Assembly (NCBI GenBank): GCA_031262565.1
Contig: JAISHL010000031.1
Span: 1-11,696 of the forward strand
Direction of reading: 5' to 3'
DNA length: 11,696 nt
From: Candidatus Nomurabacteria bacterium
GTDB taxonomy: Bacteria; Patescibacteriota; Saccharimonadia; Saccharimonadales; Saccharimonadaceae
Shown here: positions 6,698 through 11,696 of the stretch, one piece after another
Numbering within the stretch: position 1 is the stretch's first letter
Layout of the letters: every line of letters begins with the position of its first letter
The notes under the pieces: generated by a model
What the model was told of the DNA's origin: nothing
Database searches by the model: none
What the model saw: the letters and a program-made list of their open reading frames with translations, nothing else
Position numbers and translations under genes: made by a program

Positions 6698-7244
6698 AAT
6701 TAACGGAAATAGCGCATGTGCTGATTGTAAAATATGTTGCCGTGGCTATGGTGGAACAATTTTTCCTTCTGATTTGATAAATGAAAACGATACGGAATTT
6801 ACGGTGGAGCTAGTTTTGAGACATATAGATGACGATATTTTTCCGATGTGTTTGACGCGGATGTTTGACGGTTGGGGTCTGAGTTATCGCACGAAGAATA
6901 AATATGGTAATATTAGCGACAATATAAAATATCCTATGGGCTATGATGTCGACAGAGATTATAATTATACCTGTGTGGCACTTGGCGCGACTGGCTGTAA
7001 ATTAAGCTTAGATAAGCGTCCAATAAATTGTGCAACTTATACATGCAAGAAGATGCTTGACTATTTAGAAAAAGATACGCAGGGAATGACGAATAATGAT
7101 TATAAAAATGCATGGTCGGATGAAAAAGTGCAAAGAGTTATGAAAAAGGTTTTTGAAATAGTAAAAAAGCGCAATGATCTGATACTCCAAGAGTATTTAC
7201 GGCAACACGCCAGATTAAGCGAACATAGCCAAATTTTAGAATAG
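6687..7244 (+). CDS. YkgJ-like cysteine-cluster protein, paralog 1
   Basis: This 185-residue protein has an N-terminal CxxCxxCC (C11, C14, C17, C18) followed by RGYGG, and a second cluster, CVALGATGCKLSLDKRPINC, with C96, C104, C115 and also C120. This order (CxxCxxCC, then GC, then RP..C) is that of the YkgJ/CxxCxxCC family (UPF0153, Pfam PF03692), thought to bind zinc or an iron-sulfur cluster; the biochemical role is mostly unknown. The C-terminus is helical and charged. A strong GGAGGAG (6671-6677) lies 9 nt before the ATG inside the preceding gene, which it overlaps by 11 nt. It is clearly related to the protein at 8301-8831: both share YGG..(I)PSDL, an E/D-rich VLxHI stretch, FPM, a YR.KNK.G.IS block and the second cluster. 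Confidence 0.82.
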   Translation: MLDRINGNSACADCKICCRGYGGTIFPSDLINENDTEFTVELVLRHIDDDIFPMCLTRMFDGWGLSYRTKNKYGNISDNIKYPMGYDVDRDYNYTCVALGATGCKLSLDKRPINCATYTCKKMLDYLEKDTQGMTNNDYKNAWSDEKVQRVMKKVFEIVKKRNDLILQEYLRQHARLSEHSQILE

Positions 7245-7306
7245 GTTGCATGTATTTTTGATAATTTAGAAATGAACTAATCGACCGCATGAACTCAGGG
7301 TATATA

Positions 7307-7335
7307 TTGCAAAAATGTGTAATATATGCTATAAT
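7307..7335 (+). promoter_or_regulatory. Promoter of the GNAT-DUF488 pair, predicted leaderless
   Basis: TTGCAA (7307-7312), a 17-nt spacer and the extended -10 TGC-TATAAT (TATAAT at 7330-7335) end 9 nt before the ATG at 7345. There is no Shine-Dalgarno sequence. Confidence 0.8.
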
Positions 7336-7344
7336 TAAAGCATC

Positions 7345-7923
7345 ATGAATAAAGCAAGTGTAAAAACCACTATTGAACAACCGAAAGAGTCAGATTATTC
7401 GGAAATTTCAGAGATGTTGTTTGATAATTTTGACTATGCGCAAAATTATGCTGGTTTAACCGATGTTCAGCGCAATACATATAAAGCTGCTAATACAGCT
7501 GAGGGTGTGCGTGAAACTTGCCAAAATCCTGACAATATTGATAGTTTTGTTGTGAAAGTTGTCAATGAAGAAGGTCAAGAAGTAGTTGCTGGCTATGCTG
7601 TTGTTCGCGGCGAAGGACCTGCTACTAGTGTCGAAACTGCTGAAATACGACGTTTTCATGTTGGTCGCAAAATGGCAAGAAAAGGCATAGGGCAATATTT
7701 GTTGAATGCCGCCGAACAATCCGCCAGAAATGTTGGCGCGCAGTATGTCGAGGTTCTTTCGAGCGGTGAATCGAATACGTGGTTTGAAAAAAATGGGTAT
7801 ATTTGTGTCGAAACTGCAAAAACGCGTCGTGGTGTTTTCTCGAATGTTTTAGATTTAGATGCGCCAGATTATCATAAGATGAGAAAACATTTGAAAGAGG
7901 AAGAAGCGTCAGATGAATATTAA
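7345..7923 (+). CDS. GNAT family N-acetyltransferase
   Basis: GNAT enzymes transfer an acetyl group from acetyl-CoA to an amine of a small molecule, peptide or protein. The 192-residue product shows the core fold: IRRFHVGRKMARKGIGQYLL (101-120) is beta 4 plus the pyrophosphate-binding loop, with ARKGIG at 111-116 as the acetyl-CoA motif (the usual Arg/Gln at its first position is Ala here), followed by a helix and VEVLSS. WFEKNGY (146-152) is the typical motif B end. A charged tail of about 20 residues follows. The substrate cannot be told. The last 11 bases overlap the DUF488 gene at 7913, so the two are co-translated. Confidence 0.88.
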   Translation: MNKASVKTTIEQPKESDYSEISEMLFDNFDYAQNYAGLTDVQRNTYKAANTAEGVRETCQNPDNIDSFVVKVVNEEGQEVVAGYAVVRGEGPATSVETAEIRRFHVGRKMARKGIGQYLLNAAEQSARNVGAQYVEVLSSGESNTWFEKNGYICVETAKTRRGVFSNVLDLDAPDYHKMRKHLKEEEASDEY

Positions 7924-8260
7924 ATCTAAATCTATTCACGCTGTAACTGGAGCGGACGACGGTATTAGAATTTGTATTATGCGCCGAGTCAAGCCAGAAT
8001 ATGATTTTAATATCTGGTTGCCAGAATTATCTCCTAGTGATGAATTATTGGAGGACTATAATACTGGTCGGATTGACTGGGATGGTTATGTTCCGCGCTT
8101 TACCGCGGAAGTTTTAGATAATCCTACGCGAACCAAATATTTTGAAATAGTGCGCGATATTGCCAAGAAATATCCGATCACATTATTGTGTCACGAAGAT
8201 ACGGATGAAAAATGTCACCGTCGTTTAGTGATTGAAAAAATCGCTACACTAGAAAAATAA
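7913..8260 (+). CDS. DUF488 family protein
   Basis: The 115-residue product matches DUF488 (YeaO-like) in length and motifs: RRVKPEYDFNIWLPELSPS (24-42), W56-x2-Y59, and the C-terminal LLCHE (91-95) with CHRR (101-104), which carry the two family cysteines C93 and C101. The function of DUF488 is not established; the cysteines and conserved His/Arg suggest an enzymatic or ligand-binding site. A GAAAGAGGAAG Shine-Dalgarno stretch (7893-7903) lies inside the end of the acetyltransferase gene, whose last 11 bases overlap this start. No terminator is seen after it; the next unit's promoter begins at 8264. Confidence 0.87.
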   Translation: MNIKSKSIHAVTGADDGIRICIMRRVKPEYDFNIWLPELSPSDELLEDYNTGRIDWDGYVPRFTAEVLDNPTRTKYFEIVRDIAKKYPITLLCHEDTDEKCHRRLVIEKIATLEK

Positions 8261-8263
8261 GCA

Positions 8264-8292
8264 TTGACAAAATGCATGCTGTGTGATATAAT
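8264..8292 (+). promoter_or_regulatory. Perfect-consensus promoter, predicted leaderless
   Basis: TTGACA (8264-8269), exactly 17 nt, then TATAAT (8287-8292) with the extended TGA before it: both boxes are perfect consensus. The -10 ends 8 nt before the ATG at 8301 with no Shine-Dalgarno sequence. GCAT (8261-8264) and ATGC (8272-8275) form a short inverted repeat around the -35 box. Confidence 0.88.
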
Positions 8293-8300
8293 GAAAAGAT

Positions 8301-8831
8301 ATGGAACGTATCGAAAATAAGGAATTTTGTGCGAATTGCAAAGATGGATGTTGTCGGCATTACGGCGGTAGTGTTATTCCTAGCGATTTGACTAAAAAAT
8401 CGGACAGAGAGAGAGAGTTTGATGTAGATTTAGTTTTGGAGCATATCTATGATCCAGAATTTCCGATGAGCGTAAATGGAACTATGATTCCATTGCCTTT
8501 TTTCAGGGCTATACCGATGTATTATTTGGAATACAGAATGAAAAATAAAAAAGGTGAAATAAGTGGACCTTTGAATTGTGGTAATTTTGAGCAAAGACGG
8601 TTTGGAAAATGCGTTGCTCTCGGTAAAAATGGTTGTAAATTAAGTATCCAAGATCGCCCATATAATTGCGCTGTTCACGTCTGTGATTTAATGGCTGATG
8701 CTATTGATATTGATGTTGATGATCAGTATTTTGATGAGGATGATTTTATGTATAGTTGGATGACTAGTCATATTCAAATGGTTATGCGTGCCGTTATACA
8801 AAAGATAGCAGATCGAGAAGGGTATCGTTGA
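8301..8831 (+). CDS. YkgJ-like cysteine-cluster protein, paralog 2
   Basis: The 176-residue product is a diverged copy of the protein at 6687-7244. The first cluster is CxxCxxxCC (C10, C13, C17, C18), one residue longer than in paralog 1, followed by RHYGG and IPSDL. The second is CVALGKNGCKLSIQDRPYNC, with C104, C112, C123 and then C128. An extra segment of about 20 residues around IPLPFFRAIPMYY, plus C93, separates it from its paralog. As in the YkgJ family, the cysteines probably hold a metal ion or iron-sulfur cluster. Codons around 8406-8417 are an (AG)6 run encoding RERE, placed where the paralogs differ in length. It is first in its unit with a perfect promoter, and ends in TGA one base before the next gene. 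Confidence 0.82.
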   Translation: MERIENKEFCANCKDGCCRHYGGSVIPSDLTKKSDREREFDVDLVLEHIYDPEFPMSVNGTMIPLPFFRAIPMYYLEYRMKNKKGEISGPLNCGNFEQRRFGKCVALGKNGCKLSIQDRPYNCAVHVCDLMADAIDIDVDDQYFDEDDFMYSWMTSHIQMVMRAVIQKIADREGYR

Positions 8832-8832
8832 T

Positions 8833-9279
8833 ATGGAACGCAAGCATAACAAAAAGAAATCCTCTGATCATGAAGATAAATGTCGTCGTTGCGGACGATG
8901 TTGTTTGCTTAAATATTCGATTGGTGATAAATATGCGATAGCTGATCCAACGCGGGCGTGTAAATATTTAAGATATGATGACCAGAATGAGCAATATTTT
9001 TGCAGCGTTTACGATAAGAGGTTTAGAACGGGTGAGTGTTTGCCGATTGAAGAATCAAATGCGCGTGGTTTAACTCCAGCTGACTGTTCATATATGACAA
9101 AAATGCGACACAATAAGAAGATTAAACCGCTAATTGTGCCAAAAGACGAGCAAGACCTTTACTCTAAGCTGTTTGAATTTAGCATGAAAGCATTTGGCGA
9201 CGCAAAAAGTGCCGATGATTTAATTCGCGAACGTGACATTATGCCAGAAGACGATTACATCTCGTTTTCAAAAAAGTAA
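8833..9279 (+). CDS. YkgJ-like cysteine-cluster protein, shorter divergent member
   Basis: The 148-residue product has a basic N-terminus (MERKHNKKKS) and the canonical CRRCGRCC cluster (C17, C20, C23, C24), then ACKYLRYD with C43, FCSVYDKRFRTGEC with C57 and C69, and C85. This is closer to typical YkgJ proteins (CxxCGxCC, then C..L, then C.IY..RP..C) than the two larger proteins upstream, although the RP is replaced by KRFRTGEC. The C-terminal half has no cysteine. The ATG follows the previous stop by one base, with GAGAAGGG (8817-8824 region) as a Shine-Dalgarno sequence, so it is co-transcribed with paralog 2. The metal and substrate are unknown. Confidence 0.82.
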   Translation: MERKHNKKKSSDHEDKCRRCGRCCLLKYSIGDKYAIADPTRACKYLRYDDQNEQYFCSVYDKRFRTGECLPIEESNARGLTPADCSYMTKMRHNKKIKPLIVPKDEQDLYSKLFEFSMKAFGDAKSADDLIRERDIMPEDDYISFSKK

Positions 9280-9281
9280 GC

Positions 9282-9310
9282 TTGCATTTTTCTAAAAACT
9301 TTGCTATAAT
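9282..9310 (+). promoter_or_regulatory. Promoter of the rplC-rplD-rplW-rplB operon
   Basis: TTGCAT (9282-9287), 17 nt, and a perfect TATAAT with extended TGC (TATAAT at 9305-9310). Transcription should begin near 9317, giving a leader of about 120 nt before rplC, unlike the leaderless units upstream. Confidence 0.88.
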
Positions 9311-9316
9311 GTTCAG

Positions 9317-9438
9317 GAAATATTAGACCAACGTTCTCAGGACGTTCGTAAGTCCTCTGTTATGTGTAATTCTCACGGTCGCACAATAACAGTCGGAAAC
9401 TGCAAAATCCTGAGCGTTTTAAGTGGAAAAGGGAAGTA
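9317..9438 (+). ncRNA. Structured 5' leader, candidate ribosomal-protein autoregulatory element
   Basis: The leader folds on paper into a closed element. A long-range stem pairs AACG plus CTCAGGA (9330-9333 and 9336-9342, with a TT bulge) with TCCTGAGCGTT (9408-9418). Inside, CTGTTATGTG (9357-9366) pairs with CACAATAACAG (9382-9392, one bulged A) around a 15-nt loop. Two alternatives compete: AGGAC (9339-9343) with GTCCT (9352-9356), and CAGT (9390-9393) with ACTG (9399-9402). The Shine-Dalgarno sequence AAAGGGAAG lies after the element. In other bacteria S10-operon leaders respond to L4, encoded here as the second gene. The ligand in this case is an inference. Confidence 0.6.
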
Positions 9439-10056
9439 ATGAGAACTTTACTCGGTACCAAACTTGGTATGACCCAAATCATTGGCGAAAATGGCGTGAT
9501 GATTCCTGTCACGTTGATTTCGGCTGGCCCTTGCACAGTGACTCAGGTGAAAACTGTCGAAAGCGACGGTTACACAGCGGTGCAAATTGGCTATGGTGAG
9601 GGTAAGAACCTGAGCAATGCCGTGGCCGGACACGTCAAAGAATCCGGTGTTACGCCTAAAACCTTGCGCGAAGTTCGCGTTGAAGATTTAGGTGAAATTA
9701 AGGTCGGCGATAAAATGTTAGCCGACGTTTTTAGTGTTGGCGACAGCGTTGATGTCAGTGGCATCAGCAAAGGTAAAGGCTGGGCTGGCACAATTAAGCG
9801 ATGGAACTTCAAGCGACATCGCAAAACACATGGTGGAAAGGGAAACACTCGAAAAGTCGGTTCAATCGGCTCGATGTATCCTCAAAAAGTTATGAAAGGT
9901 CATCCAATGGCAGGTCAAATGGGTGGCGAAAATACGACTGTTAAGAATTTGACAGTTGCGTATATTGATGTCGAGAATAACTTGATCGGTGTTAAGGGTG
10001 CTGTCCCTGGTCCGAAAAAAGGTATCGTCGAGATCAACGGAAAGGAGACAAAATAA
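9439..10056 (+). CDS. rplC: 50S ribosomal protein L3
   Basis: L3 is an early-assembly 50S protein whose extended loop reaches the peptidyl transferase centre. The 205-residue product begins LLGTKLGMTQI and contains GKGWAGTIKRWNF (112-124), HRKTHGGKGNTRKVGSIGS, KGHPMAGQMGG (153-163), the stretch usually modified by a glutamine methyltransferase in Proteobacteria, and GVKGAVPGPKKGIVEI near the end. AAAGGGAAG (9429-9436) precedes the ATG. It is first in its transcript, behind a structured leader, because rpsJ is elsewhere. Its TAA shares an A with the rplD start. Confidence 0.97.
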   Translation: MRTLLGTKLGMTQIIGENGVMIPVTLISAGPCTVTQVKTVESDGYTAVQIGYGEGKNLSNAVAGHVKESGVTPKTLREVRVEDLGEIKVGDKMLADVFSVGDSVDVSGISKGKGWAGTIKRWNFKRHRKTHGGKGNTRKVGSIGSMYPQKVMKGHPMAGQMGGENTTVKNLTVAYIDVENNLIGVKGAVPGPKKGIVEINGKETK

Positions 10057-10661
10057 TGGCTGATACTAAATTAGATAAGGCTGTTTTTGCGGTCGAAGTT
10101 CCAAATCACGAACTATTAAAACTAGCTTACGAGTCATACTTGGCAGCAAATCGACAAGTTGGCGCAAAAACTTTGCGTCGTGGCGAAGTTCGCGGTGGTG
10201 GTAAAAAACCATGGCGACAAAAAGGCACGGGTCGCGCACGTTTTGGTTCATCACGCAACCCAATTTGGCGCGGTGGTGGTGTAGTTTTTGGACCACTAGG
10301 AATCGAAAATTACAACAAAACAATCGCAAAATCAGCGAAACGCGTGGCTTTGCGACAAGCTTTGACTTTGGCAAATCAATCATCTATCGTTAGTGTGATT
10401 GATACATTTGCATGTCCAAACGGCAAGACTAAAGAAACTGTGGCATTACTAAATAAGAACAAAATTTCTGATAAAGAGAATGTTCTATTGGTGGTTAGTG
10501 TTAAAGATAATCTAGTTATTCGTGCAACCAGCAACTTGCAAAACGTTAAGGTTGTTAGTCCGACATACTTGAACGTGTTTGACATCTTGAATGCTGATAA
10601 GATTTTGATCACGGAAAAAGCATTGCCAATGATCATTGAATGGCTGAAAGGAGATAAATAA
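10056..10661 (+). CDS. rplD: 50S ribosomal protein L4
   Basis: L4 binds 23S rRNA domain I and lines the peptide exit tunnel; in Escherichia coli it also represses its own operon. The 201 residues have the normal length. The tunnel-loop block [16 protein letters not shown] (47-62) and then [13 protein letters not shown] (68-80) are diagnostic. The C-terminal half ends [15 protein letters not shown]. The start overlaps the rplC stop by one base, and AAAGGAGA (10041-10048) is the Shine-Dalgarno sequence. L4 is the most likely ligand if the leader at 9317-9438 is autoregulatory. Confidence 0.97.
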   Translation: MADTKLDKAVFAVEVPNHELLKLAYESYLAANRQVGAKTLRRGEVRGGGKKPWRQKGTGRARFGSSRNPIWRGGGVVFGPLGIENYNKTIAKSAKRVALRQALTLANQSSIVSVIDTFACPNGKTKETVALLNKNKISDKENVLLVVSVKDNLVIRATSNLQNVKVVSPTYLNVFDILNADKILITEKALPMIIEWLKGDK

Positions 10662-11074
10662 TGATAATTACTCCACGAATTTCTGAAAAGAGCTATAAAT
10701 TGGCGGCAGGAAATATCTATGTTTTCGATGTTCCAATGGATGCAAATAAAGCAGAGGTGACAGCAGCTGTTAAAGCTGAATATCCTGATGTGAAAGTTGC
10801 TGATGTTCGCTTGATGATTGTTAAGGGTAAAGTTAAGGCGGTCAATCGCGGTAAGCGCGCTCGCCCAACAACAGCTACTCGCAAAGATGTCAAGAAAGCT
10901 TACGTTACTGTGGCTGATGGCAAAATTGAAATCGCAGCTTTCAACGAAGTTGCAAATCAGACGAGCGAGCCAGCGCAACAGGCGGCAGTTGAAACCAAAG
11001 TGAAAGCCAGCGACGAGTCTAAAAAAGCTGCAACAGTTACCCGTCGTCGCACTGGCAACAGAGGAGATAAATAA
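10661..11074 (+). CDS. rplW: 50S ribosomal protein L23 with C-terminal extension
   Basis: L23 sits at the tunnel exit and docks trigger factor and the signal recognition particle. The core (about 1-96) has ITPRISEKSYKLA, the FDVPMDANKAEVTAAV helix and VNRGKRARPTTATRKDVKKAYVTV. At 137 residues it is about 40 longer than usual. The extra tail (about 97-137) is rich in Ala, Lys, Glu, Gln and Thr, ends RRRTGNRGDK and is likely disordered. The extension is in frame with a normal Shine-Dalgarno sequence and the start of rplB inside it, so it is not a sequencing shift at the end. The start overlaps the rplD stop by one base. Confidence 0.95.
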   Translation: MIITPRISEKSYKLAAGNIYVFDVPMDANKAEVTAAVKAEYPDVKVADVRLMIVKGKVKAVNRGKRARPTTATRKDVKKAYVTVADGKIEIAAFNEVANQTSEPAQQAAVETKVKASDESKKAATVTRRRTGNRGDK

Positions 11075-11696
11075 TGGCTATTAAGAAAATGAAACCAACT
11101 ACGCCGTCACGACGAAATATGACGTCGGCAGATTTTGATACAATCACAACTAAAAAGCCAGTTAAATCGTTAATCACGATTCGCAAGAAAACAGCTGGTC
11201 GCAACAGTCAAGGTCGTATCACAACTCGTCATCACGGCGGTGGAATGAAACAGTTTATCCGAAATGTCAACTTTGATCTTGCCGCTGGCACGGTCGCAAC
11301 GGTTGAACATATCGAATATGATCCAAATCGTAGCGCACGAATTGCTCGTGTCCGCGATGAGGCTGGTGATTTGCATTACGTTATCGCCGCAAATGGCATG
11401 GCTCAAGGTCAAAAAATCAGCGTTGCTGATGACAAACCAGTTGCAGTTGAAACGGGGAATCGCATGACATTGCGCGAAATTCCAACTGGTGCAACAATTC
11501 ACAATATTGAGATTACGCTCGGTAAGGGTGCTCAGGCGGTTCGTGCTGCTGGCGCTCGTGCTCAGTTGACAGCCAAAGAAGGCGAATACGCGCAGGTGCG
11601 TCTGCCTTCCGGCGAAGTGCGCAGGATTCCCATGAATGCCAAGGCCACCATCGGCGCAGTCGGCAACCATGACCATGAAAACGTCCGCATCGGCAA
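11074..11696 (+). CDS. rplB: 50S ribosomal protein L2 (3' truncated by window)
   Basis: L2 is a core 50S protein needed for subunit joining and peptidyl transferase activity. About 207 of the usual 270-280 residues are visible. The start MAIKKMKPTTPSRRNMT, then KKTAGRNSQGRITTRHHGGG, VEHIEYDPNRSARIARV, PTGATIHNIEITLGKGAQ and SGEVRRIPMNAKATIGAVGN are family hallmarks. The catalytically important C-terminal His region lies beyond the window. GAGGAG (11061-11066) precedes the ATG, whose first base is the last base of the rplW stop. The frame stays open to the end of the window. Confidence 0.96.
   Translation, partial: MAIKKMKPTTPSRRNMTSADFDTITTKKPVKSLITIRKKTAGRNSQGRITTRHHGGGMKQFIRNVNFDLAAGTVATVEHIEYDPNRSARIARVRDEAGDLHYVIAANGMAQGQKISVADDKPVAVETGNRMTLREIPTGATIHNIEITLGKGAQAVRAAGARAQLTAKEGEYAQVRLPSGEVRRIPMNAKATIGAVGNHDHENVRIG

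Noticed and set aside
9270..9291. Terminator at the end of the last cysteine-cluster gene
   Set aside because: The A-run, AAGCTT core and T-run give only a very short imperfect stem that overlaps the rplC promoter; support is too weak.
1..11696. Alternative genetic code (UGA read as Gly or Trp)
   Set aside because: Conserved genes contain no in-frame UGA, and TGA ends the gene at 8301-8831 where expected, so the standard code holds.

Overview
The window looks like a chromosomal segment from a small-genome, fairly low-G+C bacterium. I infer Candidatus Saccharibacteria (TM7) or a related Patescibacteria/CPR lineage. The basis is the divergent but complete ribosomal proteins, the A+T-rich intergenic regions with strong sigma-70-like promoters, many small lineage-specific proteins, and surface proteins with one membrane span. 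UGA acts as a normal stop (for example at 8829-8831), so the UGA-recoding CPR groups are unlikely. No search was run, so the taxonomy is an inference. Every supported gene is on the + strand.

Layout: (1) 2-571, C-terminal half of EF-Tu. (2) 572-895, a gene-free stretch with two palindromic repeat elements, a rho-independent terminator and a promoter whose spacer holds a run of nine G. (3) 896-1543, a membrane-anchored protein of unknown function. (4) 1559-2082, promoter, leader, rpsJ (S10) and terminator. (5) 2140-3644, a small three-span membrane protein and a secreted, C-terminally anchored surface protein whose signal-peptide codons contain a second G9 run. (6) 3664-5880, a PcrA/UvrD helicase with a palindromic repeat inserted in frame. 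(7) 5933-9279, six small genes in three transcription units: an unrecognised protein coupled to a cysteine-cluster protein, a GNAT acetyltransferase coupled to a DUF488 protein, and two more cysteine-cluster proteins. (8) 9282-11696, a strong promoter, a structured leader of about 120 nt, then rplC-rplD-rplW-rplB (L3-L4-L23-L2, the last cut by the window end), each overlapping the next by one base.

The S10 operon is therefore split: rpsJ has its own promoter and terminator, and about 7.4 kb of unrelated genes separate it from rplC, which starts a new transcript with its own leader. First genes of the non-ribosomal units mostly have a -10 box only 6-10 nt before the ATG and no Shine-Dalgarno sequence (predicted leaderless mRNAs), while downstream genes have good Shine-Dalgarno sequences and often overlap the gene before them.

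The most notable signals are the two G9 tracts placed as contingency (phase-variation) loci for two envelope proteins, a dispersed palindromic repeat family with compensatory stem changes that has entered the helicase reading frame, the tandem cysteine-cluster paralogs, and the structured leader of the split ribosomal operon.
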